Shown here piece by piece: positions 19,869 to 29,317 of a stretch of DNA of 64,000 nt. Both the position numbers and the translations under genes were made by a program. The notes under the pieces are model-generated. The model was not told the origin of the DNA. It worked only from the letters and a program-made list of their open reading frames with translations, and ran no database searches. Source of the DNA: Comamonas odontotermitis (GTDB lineage Bacteria > Pseudomonadota > Gammaproteobacteria > Burkholderiales > Burkholderiaceae_C); assembly GCF_014207855.1 (NCBI RefSeq), contig NZ_JACHKZ010000008.1, forward strand, positions 105,422 through 169,421. Direction: 5' to 3'. Position 1 is the stretch's first letter. Every line of letters begins with the position of its first letter.

Positions 19869-20954
19869 TCAGGCGGCGATGGATTCGGGGCGGGTCATGA
19901 AGCCGGTGGTGGCGTGGCGGCTGCCATCGTCAAGAACCAGTTCACGCTCGGGCCAGCGCATGGCGGCCAGCTTGAAGTCGTCTTCGGGGCGCGTGCCTGC
20001 AAGGCGTGCCGTCCAGCGGGCGCCGACGGAGAAATCGACGCAGAACACATTGTGGAGGAGGCCATGCCAGGACGTGGGCGCAATGTCAGCAAACAGATCC
20101 TGGTCGCCTTTGCCCAGCACGGCGCGGTCAACCGGCGTGATGCGGCGCCAGTAATGGCCCACCAGCACGGGGGTGGCATCGGCATAGCGGTCCCACCAGG
20201 CCACGCGCTCCACAAAGCGCCATTTGCCACCGGCAAAGAAGGGTTCGGTGCCACGGCGCTCCACACCGCAGGTCAATACCTTGAGCGGGTTGTACTGCGA
20301 TTTGTTCAGTTCGCTCTCGGCATGGGCGGGCATGAAGGGGGGCTGGCGCGCGCCATCTTCCAGGCTGTAAGGCCAGGCAGCGTTTTCGGCGGCAGAGCGG
20401 GCCGGAATGCCCTGTGCACGCGCGTGCACAGCTGCGCCTTCTTCCAGCCGGTCGTAGTCGTTTGCCACTTCACCCGCCTGCATCTGGCGGGCCTGGGCGA
20501 TCTTCTCGTCTATCCAGGCGGCATGCACGATGCGGATATCGTCGCGCTCCAGCGCCAGGGGGAGCTGGCGCAAAAATGGGAACATGGCCTGGGGAAAATC
20601 TCGGTCTGCGCGCTGGTAGGGGGCGTATTTGCGATTGTCGGCCTCGATACGCTCGTCAAAGAACCAGCCCGAGCCATCTTTGGCGTCATCGCGCAGCAGG
20701 TTGATTTCGTGGTTGCCCAGCACGGCGTAGGCATTGCCCGCCTCGATCCAGCGGCGCACCAGGGCCAGCACGCCGGGGCTGTCCGGGCCGCGGTCGCAGA
20801 AATCCCCCACGAACACCAGCTTGCGGCCTGCCGGATGGCGGCCGTCGTCGTCATAGCCCAGATGCCTGACCAGTTGCTCCAGCGCCTGGCGCTCGCCATG
20901 CACATCACCGATCACATCCAACGGGCCGGGGGGCAGGGTATGTACCAGGCTCAT
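19869..20954 (-). CDS. Calcineurin-like (PPP-type) metallophosphoesterase
   Basis: A phosphoesterase with the metal-binding motifs of the PPP branch: VIGDVHGERQALEQL near the start, FVGDFCDRGPDSPGV and VLGNHEINLL. It starts at ATG 20954 (MSLVHTLPPGPLDVIGD), giving 361 residues, longer than the small protein phosphatases PrpA/PrpB. The extra C-terminal part (WWDRYADATPVLVGHYWRR) supplies the later His ligands. The substrate is unknown and could be protein phosphate or a dinucleotide. It stands alone on the minus strand. Confidence 0.88.
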   Translation of the reverse strand: MSLVHTLPPGPLDVIGDVHGERQALEQLVRHLGYDDDGRHPAGRKLVFVGDFCDRGPDSPGVLALVRRWIEAGNAYAVLGNHEINLLRDDAKDGSGWFFDERIEADNRKYAPYQRADRDFPQAMFPFLRQLPLALERDDIRIVHAAWIDEKIAQARQMQAGEVANDYDRLEEGAAVHARAQGIPARSAAENAAWPYSLEDGARQPPFMPAHAESELNKSQYNPLKVLTCGVERRGTEPFFAGGKWRFVERVAWWDRYADATPVLVGHYWRRITPVDRAVLGKGDQDLFADIAPTSWHGLLHNVFCVDFSVGARWTARLAGTRPEDDFKLAAMRWPERELVLDDGSRHATTGFMTRPESIAA

Positions 20955-21157
20955 CGTCGCTGTTCCATCAACAGTGCAGCGCTCAGTTGCACGGGCGCTG
21001 CGGCGTATTACAAACGGATGACCCATTGTGCCCGATTATGTTGCGCTGCACCAGAGCGGGTGCGCGCAAACCCTTGTAGGACGAAAGCAGGCTTTGGTGC
21101 TTTGCCGATAAGGGCGATAAGCTATCAATTTTGATGGCTTTGTGCTGCCCGAAATAT
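20955..21157. repeat. Short intergenic region with dispersed-repeat fragment
   Basis: The stretch between folA and the phosphoesterase contains GGGCGATAAGCTATCAATTT at 21111-21130, a copy of the window's GCTATCAATTTT repeat core. No gene is visible. Confidence 0.5.
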
Positions 21158-21673
21158 CTAGGCGACAGCGCGGCGATAGCAAACAAAGCTGAACGGCAAT
21201 CCGCTGGCGCTCGTGTGCGCTTCGCGCGAGGCTTCCTGCCACGCGGCGCCCAAGGTGGGTGCATAGGCGTCACCGGCAAAATCCTGGGCGATTTCGGTCA
21301 CCCATACCTCGTCGGCCAGGGGTAGCGCCTGGGCATAAATCTGCGCGCCGCCTATCACCCAGACCGGCTTGCCGATGGCTCGGGCTGCATCCAGGGCCTG
21401 GGCGACATCGCCCGCAGCAGTGACATGTGCGGATGCCGGATCGGGCTGCCAGTCTGCCTGGCGTGTCACCACCACATTGTGGCGGCCCGGCAGGGGGCGA
21501 AAACGGGGCGGGAGCGAATCCCAGGTCTTGCGGCCCATGATGACGGTGCCGCCAGTGGTTTTCTGCTTGAAGAACGCCATATCCTCTGGCAGATGCCAGG
21601 GCAGCTGGTTGTTGATGCCGATCACGCCATTGGCGGCACGGGCGTAGATGAGATGGATATGTGGTGCGGTCAT
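21158..21673 (-). CDS. folA: Dihydrofolate reductase
   Basis: Reduces dihydrofolate to tetrahydrofolate with NADPH. The start ATG 21673 overlaps the stop of the acyltransferase gene (ATGA), giving 171 residues. Diagnostic segments are NGVIGINNQLPWHLPEDMAFF (quoted in part), VIMGRKTWDSLPPRFRPLPG, and VWVIGGAQIYAQALPLADEV. The active-site acidic residue is in LPEDM. It is usually found beside thyA; here its partner is an acyltransferase, which looks like a local rearrangement. Confidence 0.96.
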   Translation of the reverse strand: MTAPHIHLIYARAANGVIGINNQLPWHLPEDMAFFKQKTTGGTVIMGRKTWDSLPPRFRPLPGRHNVVVTRQADWQPDPASAHVTAAGDVAQALDAARAIGKPVWVIGGAQIYAQALPLADEVWVTEIAQDFAGDAYAPTLGAAWQEASREAHTSASGLPFSFVCYRRAVA

Positions 21674-22761
21674 GCAAAGGGGCCCAGCCAGCGCGCAATC
21701 TGGCGCCTGTAGGCCTGGTAGAGAGGTCTTTCGATGGCGTGATGGTACAGCGCGGCGAGGGTGGCCAACAGCAGCAGCACAGCCACCGCTGCGCCCGCGC
21801 GGGGCAGGGCCTGCCAGCCCAGCGCCTGCAGCGCGCGGTCTGCCAGCACAAACACCAGGGGATGCAGCAGGTAGATGGCAAAGGAATAGTCGCCCAGGCA
21901 GGCCAGCCTGTGCTGCAGCGATCGGAGGCGGCGACTGCGAGGCAGGGGCGCCAGCAGGGCCGCACCGACAAGCGCCACGGCTGCGGAGCCCACCCACAGG
22001 GCGCGTTCGGGCCAATGGAAGAAACCGCTCATTCCGGGCGCGTGCGGGCTGTGAAACCGGGCCACATAGGCCGCCATACCGGCCAGCACAGCCGCCGCCA
22101 GCAACCACCAGCCCCAGTGCTGGCGCCCAAGGCGTTGTACCAGCAGGTAAAGAAAATACCCGGCAAAAAATTCCAGCACCAGCGGCGCCGCGTAGAACCA
22201 CACGAGCGGCGTTGCGCGATCAAATGCGCTGGGGGCATAGCGGCCTGTGCACCAGAAATAGAACACCAGTACCGCGATACCGCCTGCCAGGGCTGCCATG
22301 GCACGCTGGCGCCAGGGCGGGGCGAGCAACAGACCGGCAGCGACCAGCAGGTAGAAGTACAGCTCGTACACCAGCGTCCAGATCACATTGCTGATGTGCA
22401 ATGAAAAATTGCTGGGATAGAGCAGGGCCGATGGCAACAGGTCGACATTGGCAGGCAGACTGCCAATTGCGGTGAGTGCCAGCAGGCTGATGCCCATCAC
22501 GGGCCACCAGCCCGTATAGATACGGCCAAAGCGCACCAGGGCAAACTGGCTGGCTGTGCGAATGCCGGGTGCGCTGCGCACTGTACCCAGCGCCATGATC
22601 ACGCCGCTGATGACAAAGAAGATGTCCACCCCGGCATAGCCTCCCGCTGCGATGGTCTGCAGCCATTGGGGGGCATGGGGAAACCAGCCCCACAGCTGCG
22701 CATGGTAGACCGCAACCCACATGGCCGCTGCAAAGCGCAGCATCTGGATGGTCTGGATCAT
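21670..22761 (-). CDS. Acyltransferase-3 family membrane protein (OafA/YrhL type)
   Basis: An inner-membrane O-acyltransferase that modifies sugars, lipopolysaccharide or other surface glycans. Taking ATG 22761 (MIQTIQMLRFAAAMWVAVYH), it has 363 residues and about ten helices. The conserved LRFAAAMWVAVYHAQLWGW and the following FFVISGVIMALG block are visible; the His of the VYH segment is the usual catalytic residue. The longer frame to 22905 runs through the downstream terminator of ydgA and is not used. It is translationally coupled to folA. The acceptor cannot be inferred. Confidence 0.88.
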   Translation of the reverse strand: MIQTIQMLRFAAAMWVAVYHAQLWGWFPHAPQWLQTIAAGGYAGVDIFFVISGVIMALGTVRSAPGIRTASQFALVRFGRIYTGWWPVMGISLLALTAIGSLPANVDLLPSALLYPSNFSLHISNVIWTLVYELYFYLLVAAGLLLAPPWRQRAMAALAGGIAVLVFYFWCTGRYAPSAFDRATPLVWFYAAPLVLEFFAGYFLYLLVQRLGRQHWGWWLLAAAVLAGMAAYVARFHSPHAPGMSGFFHWPERALWVGSAAVALVGAALLAPLPRSRRLRSLQHRLACLGDYSFAIYLLHPLVFVLADRALQALGWQALPRAGAAVAVLLLLATLAALYHHAIERPLYQAYRRQIARWLGPFA

Positions 22762-22875
22762 AGCAGGGAGGGGGCGATTTGGCGGCTGGGATGAAAGTGC
22801 ACGATGGTAGCGTTTTGATATGGTTTTGATAGCTTTATATGCGCTGTAGATATACGCTGACTGCCTAAAATACAT

Positions 22876-22898
22876 GAAAAAGGCCTGCTGGGCAGGCC
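22876..22898 (-). terminator. Rho-independent terminator after the YdgA-like gene
   Basis: The stem GGCCTGC-TGG-GCAGGCC (22882-22898) is followed by five T on the minus strand. It lies 43 bp beyond the stop codon at 22941. Confidence 0.82.
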
Positions 22899-22940
22899 GA
22901 TTCATGGAGTGCGAAGCAGCATTGGCTGCGGCAGCCGCTG

Positions 22941-24335
22941 TTACGGCATTGCCGCCATCACTCCCATCATTTCTTCACCACCCAGCTTCTTGCCGTTGGC
23001 CTTGACTTCGCCACCGGCGTACTCGATCAGCGCGCTTATCTGGTTGTCTTTTTCCTGCAGCACGCCCGCCTGCATCAGGGTGTCGATACGCAGCTTCACA
23101 TCGTCCTGCACCATGGTGGCCAGTTGCTGAGGGTTGTAGTCTTCGTCGCCTTCGTTGTCTGCAATCAGGGCATCACGCACCCTGCTGCCCATCAGCGACT
23201 CCAGCACGGGCTTGGGCATGTTCAGCTTGGCATGGGCCTTGATGTCGGTGGCTGGGTTGAGCCCCTTGGTGGCGTCGCCCTGGTAGGACAGGCCAGCCGA
23301 CAGCTCGGCTGCGCCTTCATCCGAGCGCCAGGCAATGCGCTTGATCTCCAGCTCCGGCTTGCGCGCCAGCAACTGCTGCAAGCCCCCCATCAGCATTGCC
23401 TGCAGCGCTTGCGGATCGCCCTGGGCTTGCTGCGATTGCTTGGTGAACTGGTTGAGCCAGGTGGCATCCAGGTTGCGCAAGGCCAGATCCACTGCGATGT
23501 CGTTGATCTTCTTGCCTGGAACCGTCACCAGCTTGACGGCGGTGTTGATGCCGGTGTTGACCACATCGCCCTCTTGTTTGGTATCAATGTCCATCGTCAG
23601 TCCATCGATCTGCACAGGCTCGCCCCCATTCTTGGGTTCGGTGTGCATGCTGTCGAGCGTCCACTTCACGCTGCCCACCATGAACTCCTGACCCTGGGGC
23701 TGGAACAGGTCAAAGCGCATGTTGTTGCCCTTGAGCAGCATCTTGGCGGGGCCACTGTTGTCGCCATCCTCATCATCTTGCGCAGGGGCGGTTGACTCCA
23801 GTTGCAGGCTGGGCATGGTGGCCGTGCCCTTCATGCCCTTGAAATCGGCAGACATCTCGAAATCAGCCGTCAGCCCGGCAAAGGCGACCTTGTCCTTGTC
23901 GAACTGGCCAGCAACGGCGGGCGAGCTCAACTGGTGCTGCGAGGTGTGGGTCCAGCCGACGGAGGTCTTCCATTCCAGCGGCGATTTGTCCTTGTACAGG
24001 CTCAGCAGTTCGGGAGGCGCATCGTCGTTCCAGGCAAAGCGGGAGTTGATCTCTGCGGCATGGCCACGCGGCCAGGGACCGTGCGAGATCTCGTGGCTGG
24101 CGTTAAAGCTCAACTGCTCTTCGCCAGTATTGACCGTCCACAGCGTCTTGGCGGTAGATGTGAACAGGCCGCGCTCGTAGCTTTGCACCTGCACCGTCAG
24201 CGGTGGCTTGCTCCACGCCTTGGCAGTCGATTCAAACCCCTCCTGCACCTTGCCACCCATCACATAACTGGTGGCAACGCTGCCAGCCAGCAGCACAGCT
24301 ACTGCGGCTGCAATTCCGATTCCAAGCTTTTTCAT
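22941..24335 (-). CDS. YdgA/DUF945-family protein
   Basis: A 464-residue protein anchored by one N-terminal helix (MKKLGIGIAAAVAVLLAGSV) and otherwise periplasmic. The DUF945 pattern includes VQSYERGLFTSTAKT, HEISHGPWP, ISALIEYAGGEVKANGKKLG and a C-terminal GG-rich end. The function of the family is not established. I use ATG 24335, because the longer frame to 24500 lacks a leader. It has its own promoter region and terminator and no close partner. Confidence 0.85.
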   Translation of the reverse strand: MKKLGIGIAAAVAVLLAGSVATSYVMGGKVQEGFESTAKAWSKPPLTVQVQSYERGLFTSTAKTLWTVNTGEEQLSFNASHEISHGPWPRGHAAEINSRFAWNDDAPPELLSLYKDKSPLEWKTSVGWTHTSQHQLSSPAVAGQFDKDKVAFAGLTADFEMSADFKGMKGTATMPSLQLESTAPAQDDEDGDNSGPAKMLLKGNNMRFDLFQPQGQEFMVGSVKWTLDSMHTEPKNGGEPVQIDGLTMDIDTKQEGDVVNTGINTAVKLVTVPGKKINDIAVDLALRNLDATWLNQFTKQSQQAQGDPQALQAMLMGGLQQLLARKPELEIKRIAWRSDEGAAELSAGLSYQGDATKGLNPATDIKAHAKLNMPKPVLESLMGSRVRDALIADNEGDEDYNPQQLATMVQDDVKLRIDTLMQAGVLQEKDNQISALIEYAGGEVKANGKKLGGEEMMGVMAAMP

Positions 24336-24572
24336 GTGTTTCCCACTGGTGTCGCACGCCTGTGTTGTTGTGTGATTTTGGTTGCGGCGCGGCGATTGAA
24401 GAAGCGGGAATTGTATGCGGTGATCGGGCAAATTCCACTGCCTGTGAGGAAAGGAGCGAAAGAGGCGCCAGAAAGAGGCGCCCGCAGGAGGCGCCTGCAA
24501 GAGCGCTCTGCAGAAGTGTCCGCAGAGGCGCTTGCCACGGCTCCGCTTTGCTGGGGACTGTTGCTCAGCGAT

Positions 24573-24602
24573 AAAAAAAGGCCATGTCGCCCCGACATGG
24601 CC
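24573..24602 (-). terminator. Rho-independent terminator after the DUF11 surface protein gene
   Basis: A 10-bp stem GGCCATGTCG (24580-24589) with CGACATGGCC (24593-24602), loop CCC, with seven T on the minus-strand side. It lies 18 bp past the stop codon. Confidence 0.88.
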
Positions 24603-24620
24603 CTTTTATGAAAAGGATGC

Positions 24621-27110
24621 TTAACCCCGTTTTCGCTGGCGCAAAGCAGCCCCCAGCAGCATCGCGGTCAGCGCCAGGAGCGCCCAAGGCTTGTCCATCG
24701 GGACGGGGGCAGCGCCTGCCGGCACGCCAGGTTTGGTGGATACAGCAGCGCTTGCCTTGCAAGGCTGGGCCGTACCACCATCGCACTGCGTAGCGGCGAC
24801 AGCGCTCGTTGCGCTGGCCTCATTGACCAGGGTGCTGCCCGCGGGGGCCTGCGCACCGATTTTTGCGGCCAGCGTGTACACCAGACTGGTGCCCGCAGGG
24901 AGTGTTGCCACGAACTGGCTCAGTGCGCCGTTGCCGCTGGCGGCAGGGCAGGTTGCCGTGCCGGTGGCAGTGCAGGTCCATGCGCCCAGCTCGATATACG
25001 CGGGCAGAGGATCCGTGATGGTCAGCTGCGAGAGATCGCCTGTGCCGTTGTTGCGCACAGTCACCGTATACATCAGAGGATCACCGGGGCTCAAGGGTAC
25101 CGTTGCATCCACGCTCTTGCTGATTGCCAGGATAGGCAGGGCGGCGGTCTGGATGGCCTGCTGGGCCTGGCACGGCACGGTGCCTGTGATGACGCCAGCC
25201 CGCTGGCATTGGCTGTTCTTCGCATCTGCATCCAGGGTTGCAACATTGGTGATGCTGGCGGGAGGCTGCGCCGCTACGGTGGCAGTGACGGTGAATACGA
25301 CCGAATCGCCAGCGGCCAGAAGGGGCAGCGTGGTATCAAGAGGCGCCGCTCCGCTGGCCGATGGGCAAGGGGTGGAGGCGCCGGGCGCGCATGTCCAGCT
25401 GCCGTTGACGAGGCCCGCTGGCAGCGTGTCCACCACCTTCGCATTGGAGACCGGGGCTTGCCCGGCATTTTTTGCCGTGATGGTGTAGACCACGGGCTGC
25501 CCTGCATAGAAAGTGCCCGAGCCCGCCACCGTTTTGGTCAGCTCCAGCACCGGCACAGGCCACAGCGTGACAGAGGCGCTGGCGCTGCAGGGCTTGGTGC
25601 TGCTGGTGGTGCCATCTGGATTGACGCAGAGTGCATCGGCCTCGCTGGCTGTTACCTGTGCCGTATTGACGACGCCGGGCGCCGGGCTGGTGATGCCCGC
25701 GACGGTGGCGGTGATGGTATAGACCAGGCTGGCATTGGCCTTCATCGAAGCAATCGTCTCGCTCAAAGTGCCGCCAGCTGCCAGGCTGCCGCTGGTTGAC
25801 GGGCACACGGCCTGGCTGCCCACTGGAGACAGGCAGGACCAAACGGCAGATGCATAACCTGCAGGCAATGTATCACTCAGCAAGGTATTGCTCAGTTCGG
25901 TGGCCCCCTCGTTCTTCACCGTGATGGTATAGACCGCCGTGTCGCCAGGGTAGAGCGGCCCGGGCGACGCAACGCTCTTGGTCACGCTCACCAGGGGGGC
26001 CGTGCCTACCGATGCGGACGCCGAGCAGGGGGTGGGAAAGCCATCGCGCGGATCGCAGGTCAGCCCGCTGGCTGCAGGCGGTTCAATGGTTGCGGTGTTG
26101 GTGATCAGCGCCTGGCCTGCGGGCAGCGGATTGCTGAATTGGGAGTTGATGCGAAAGACCAGCGAACTGCCGGCAGGCAGCACCGGCAGACTTGTATTGA
26201 GCGGAAACGTATTGGGGCTCGGTGCCGGACACGCTGCAGCACTGCCTGCAGGCACGCGGCAGCTCCAGGTGCTGGCTGCGCTTTGCAACCCGGCTGGCAG
26301 GCTGTCCTTGAGCACCGTGCCGCTGGCGTCGGTATTGCTGGCGTTGGTGACCGTCACGTCATAGTAAATGGCGCTATTGGCGGTGGCCCGGCCGGTGAAA
26401 GGCGTTCCATCCGCATTCACCGCCTTTTTCTGAACATTCAGTGGTGGTGCGCACGAGGCTGTACCCGTGGATTGAACCAGCAGGCCCGATGGGTCGCCCT
26501 GGTTGCCAGTGACGACATAGATGGTGTTCAGCCCTGTCTTCCAGCCCGCATTGAGCAGGATGGAGACATTGCCGTTGGACTGGAAGCCGCCGATGCCCAG
26601 GCTGGTGCCATTGTTGGTGTAGTCGTTGATGGCATCGTTGACCAGGATGCGGGAGACCTGGTTGTCGGCGTACATGCTCAGGTTCAGGTTGAAGCCTGCC
26701 GGGTCGACGCCGGGGTCCAGGTTGAACTGGTAACGATACACGTAGTAGCTTTTGCCCCAGCTGACGCCAATCCATTCAGCATTATTGAAAGGGGAGGGGT
26801 ACCAGGCCGGGTGGCGGTACAGCGGCCCTTGGGTGAAGGTCAGACCTGCAGCGGTAGAAGCATTGGGAACCGGGCCATCAGCCGGTGCGATGAACCAGTG
26901 CATATCCGTGGCGCCAAGTGGGAGCTTGGGGCTGTTGATGCTGTAACCGTTGGTGCCATCGATCCCCGTATTGAAGATGGCCGGATCGGTCGAACATGAC
27001 ACCGTGGGAAGTGACTGTGCGTGAGCCGTTGAGCACAGAGCGAGGCTGGCCGCCAATGCGGCGCCTGCGCCGCCAGAGCTGCGTAGCAATTGATTGAAGA
27101 ATCGGATCAT
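24621..27110 (-). CDS. DUF11-repeat surface protein with an IPTL-CTERM-like sorting tail
   Basis: An 829-residue secreted protein. A signal peptide ends near STAHAQ, followed by a 200-residue N-terminal domain and then four consecutive DUF11 (conserved repeat) domains of about 130 residues, each with a YTVTVRNNG / YTITVKNEG-like strand and Cys-rich insertions. The C-terminus (PVPMDKPWALLALTAMLLGA followed by ALRQRKRG) is a Pro-x-x-x-x-Trp motif, a hydrophobic helix and a basic end, as in exosortase-H IPTL-type sorting signals. It is expected to be processed and anchored at the cell envelope. The start ATG 27110 follows GGGAGGAAAG. Confidence 0.85.
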   Translation of the reverse strand: MIRFFNQLLRSSGGAGAALAASLALCSTAHAQSLPTVSCSTDPAIFNTGIDGTNGYSINSPKLPLGATDMHWFIAPADGPVPNASTAAGLTFTQGPLYRHPAWYPSPFNNAEWIGVSWGKSYYVYRYQFNLDPGVDPAGFNLNLSMYADNQVSRILVNDAINDYTNNGTSLGIGGFQSNGNVSILLNAGWKTGLNTIYVVTGNQGDPSGLLVQSTGTASCAPPLNVQKKAVNADGTPFTGRATANSAIYYDVTVTNASNTDASGTVLKDSLPAGLQSAASTWSCRVPAGSAAACPAPSPNTFPLNTSLPVLPAGSSLVFRINSQFSNPLPAGQALITNTATIEPPAASGLTCDPRDGFPTPCSASASVGTAPLVSVTKSVASPGPLYPGDTAVYTITVKNEGATELSNTLLSDTLPAGYASAVWSCLSPVGSQAVCPSTSGSLAAGGTLSETIASMKANASLVYTITATVAGITSPAPGVVNTAQVTASEADALCVNPDGTTSSTKPCSASASVTLWPVPVLELTKTVAGSGTFYAGQPVVYTITAKNAGQAPVSNAKVVDTLPAGLVNGSWTCAPGASTPCPSASGAAPLDTTLPLLAAGDSVVFTVTATVAAQPPASITNVATLDADAKNSQCQRAGVITGTVPCQAQQAIQTAALPILAISKSVDATVPLSPGDPLMYTVTVRNNGTGDLSQLTITDPLPAYIELGAWTCTATGTATCPAASGNGALSQFVATLPAGTSLVYTLAAKIGAQAPAGSTLVNEASATSAVAATQCDGGTAQPCKASAAVSTKPGVPAGAAPVPMDKPWALLALTAMLLGAALRQRKRG

Positions 27111-27281
27111 GCGAGCTTTCCTCCCTGGTTGCTGCTACGTGCTGGTAGGCGCGGTGCTGCAGCTATTTATGACTTGATGTGATTTTTCTATGATAAAACA
27201 TATTTCTATCAATATATCGATACATGAATTTTGATAGATTTAATTTATTTTTAAGAATTGAAATCACCTCATCCGGCCATG
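27111..27281 (-). promoter_or_regulatory. AT-rich promoter region of the DUF11 gene
   Basis: Upstream of the start the composition changes to strongly AT-rich between 27160 and 27270, unlike the surrounding GC-rich DNA. A dispersed-repeat fragment (GCAGCTATTTATGACTTG) occurs near 27153. No single promoter stands out. Confidence 0.4.
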
Positions 27282-27306
27282 AAAAAAGGCTGCGTGCGCA
27301 GCCTTT
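27282..27306 (-). terminator. Rho-independent terminator after glnS
   Basis: A 10-bp stem AAAGGCTGCG (27285-27294) with CGCAGCCTTT (27297-27306) and a minus-strand T run. It lies 34 bp past the glnS stop. Confidence 0.85.
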
Positions 27307-27340
27307 GACCATTTGACCGAAGAAGAGCTGGGCTCTATTT

Positions 27341-29158
27341 CTATTTGCCCCAGCTGTCCTTCAGACCCGTGATCTTGTTGAACACAGGCTTGTCGCCTGT
27401 ATGTTCCTTGCGATCTGCCACAAAGTAGCCAAAGCGCTCGAACTGGTACTTGTCGTCGGGCTGGGCCGACTTCAGCGACGGTTCGACATAGGCAGTGACC
27501 ACCTTCAGGCTGTCGGGGTTGAGCAGGGCGAGGAAGTCCTTGCCGCCGGCATCGGGCTGGGGATCGGTGAACAGGCGGTCGTACAGGCGCACTTCGGCTT
27601 CAATGCCGTCTTGCACGCCGACCCAGGTGATGGCGGCCTTGACCTTGACGCTGTCTGCGCCGGGCGTGCCGCTCTTGGTGTCGGGCACGACGGTGGCCAG
27701 CACCTTGGTCACATTGCCTTCGGCGTCCTTTTCGCAGCCCGTGCAGTCGATCACATAGCCGCCCTTGAGGCGAACCTTGTTGCCCGGGAACAGGCGTTTG
27801 TAGCCCTTGGGTGGCACCTCGGCAAAGTCCTCGCGCTCGATCCAGACCTCGTGGCCCAGCGTGAAATGGCGCTCGGGCACCGTTTCACCCTCGGCGTGGT
27901 GGGGCAGGGCAGGCAGCGTGCATTGCTCCAGGTGGCCTGCGCTGCCAAATACCTCAGCCCAGTTGGTTAGCTCCAGCTTGACCGGGTCGAGCACCACCAT
28001 TGCGCGGTGGGCCTTGTTCTCCAGGTCTTCGCGCAGGCAACCGTCCAGCGTGCCATAGTCGATCCAGGCGTAATCCTTGGTTACGCCAATGCGTTCGCAG
28101 AAATTGCGGATCGACGCAGGCGTGTAGCCGCGGCGGCGCAGGCCGACGACGGTCGGCATGCGGGGGTCGTCCCAGCCGGTCACGAAGTGGTTGTCCACCA
28201 GATGCTTGAGCTTGCGCTTGCTGGTGATCACATAGGTGAGGTTCAGGCGCGAGAACTCGTACTGACGCGGCTGGGGCGCATCGATCAGGCCGCCCGCGCG
28301 CAGGTTGTCGAGTAACCAGTCGTAGAACGGGCGCTGGTCCTCGAACTCCAGTGTACAGATGGAGTGGGTGATGTGCTCGTACGCATCCTCGATGGGGTGC
28401 GCAAAGGTGTACATCGGGTAGATGCACCATTGATTGCCGGTGTTGTGGTGCTCGGCATGGCGCACGCGGTAGATGGCCGGGTCGCGCAGGTTGATATTGG
28501 GCGCAGCCATGTCGATCTTGGCGCGCAGCACGGCGGCGCCATCGGCGAGCTTGCCATCCTTCATGTCGGCAAAGCGCTGCAGGTTCTCGGCCACCGAGCG
28601 GTCGCGGAACGGGCTGTTCACGCCGGGGCGGGTGAAGTCGCCACGGTTGGCTTTCATCTCGTCGGCCGACTGCTCGTCCACATAGGCCAGGCCCTGCTCG
28701 ATCAGGTAGACCGCGCAGCGGTGCATGAAATCGAAATAGTTGCTGGCAAAGTACAGGTTCTCGTGGCCGTCCGGGTCCTTCCAGTCAAAGCCCAGCCATT
28801 TGACGGCGTCGATGATGCCGTCCACGTACTCCTGGTCTTCCTTTTCAGGGTTGGTATCGTCAAAGCGCAGGTGGCATACGCCGCCGAAGTCGCGCGCCAG
28901 ACCGAAGTTCAGGCAGATGGACTTGGCATGGCCCACGTGCAGATAGCCATTGGGCTCGGGCGGGAAGCGGGTGCGGATCCGGGCTTCATCCACGCGGCCT
29001 TGCTGGTGGTGCTGGGCGTCGCCAGGCGAGCCGCCCCAGTGGCGACTGGCGTAGGTGCCGTTGTCCAGGTCGGACTCGATGATGTGTCGCAGAAAATTGG
29101 TGGGTTTGACCACTTCGTCACTACCACTGTGCGAAGCGCTCGAGACAGGTGCATTCAT
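27341..29158 (-). CDS. glnS: Glutaminyl-tRNA synthetase
   Basis: Charges tRNA-Gln with glutamine. The 605-residue class I synthetase carries the HIGH-type signature (RFPPEPNGYLHVGHAKSICL, quoted in part) near residue 65, the segment DDTNPEKEDQEYVDGI, and the KMSKS-type loop as VITSKRKLKHL. The C-terminal anticodon-binding beta-barrels follow. It is about 50 residues longer than the E. coli enzyme, mostly at the N-terminus (NFLRHIIESDLDNG is conserved). The start ATG 29158 leads to a short divergent gap with the Pro/Tyr-rich secreted protein gene. Confidence 0.97.
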   Translation of the reverse strand: MNAPVSSASHSGSDEVVKPTNFLRHIIESDLDNGTYASRHWGGSPGDAQHHQQGRVDEARIRTRFPPEPNGYLHVGHAKSICLNFGLARDFGGVCHLRFDDTNPEKEDQEYVDGIIDAVKWLGFDWKDPDGHENLYFASNYFDFMHRCAVYLIEQGLAYVDEQSADEMKANRGDFTRPGVNSPFRDRSVAENLQRFADMKDGKLADGAAVLRAKIDMAAPNINLRDPAIYRVRHAEHHNTGNQWCIYPMYTFAHPIEDAYEHITHSICTLEFEDQRPFYDWLLDNLRAGGLIDAPQPRQYEFSRLNLTYVITSKRKLKHLVDNHFVTGWDDPRMPTVVGLRRRGYTPASIRNFCERIGVTKDYAWIDYGTLDGCLREDLENKAHRAMVVLDPVKLELTNWAEVFGSAGHLEQCTLPALPHHAEGETVPERHFTLGHEVWIEREDFAEVPPKGYKRLFPGNKVRLKGGYVIDCTGCEKDAEGNVTKVLATVVPDTKSGTPGADSVKVKAAITWVGVQDGIEAEVRLYDRLFTDPQPDAGGKDFLALLNPDSLKVVTAYVEPSLKSAQPDDKYQFERFGYFVADRKEHTGDKPVFNKITGLKDSWGK

Positions 29159-29317
29159 AACGGCTTATTCTAAGGGACTACCCTGGTGTTTACGATTGGC
29201 AACACGATATCCTCTCTTGAAACGACAATTTGCAATCGCTTTGGTATCTTTTGAGCCTTGGCATGCGTTAAGGTTGTGATGACAATTTTTCAAGGTCACC
29301 CTCGCAAGGAGAAACAA

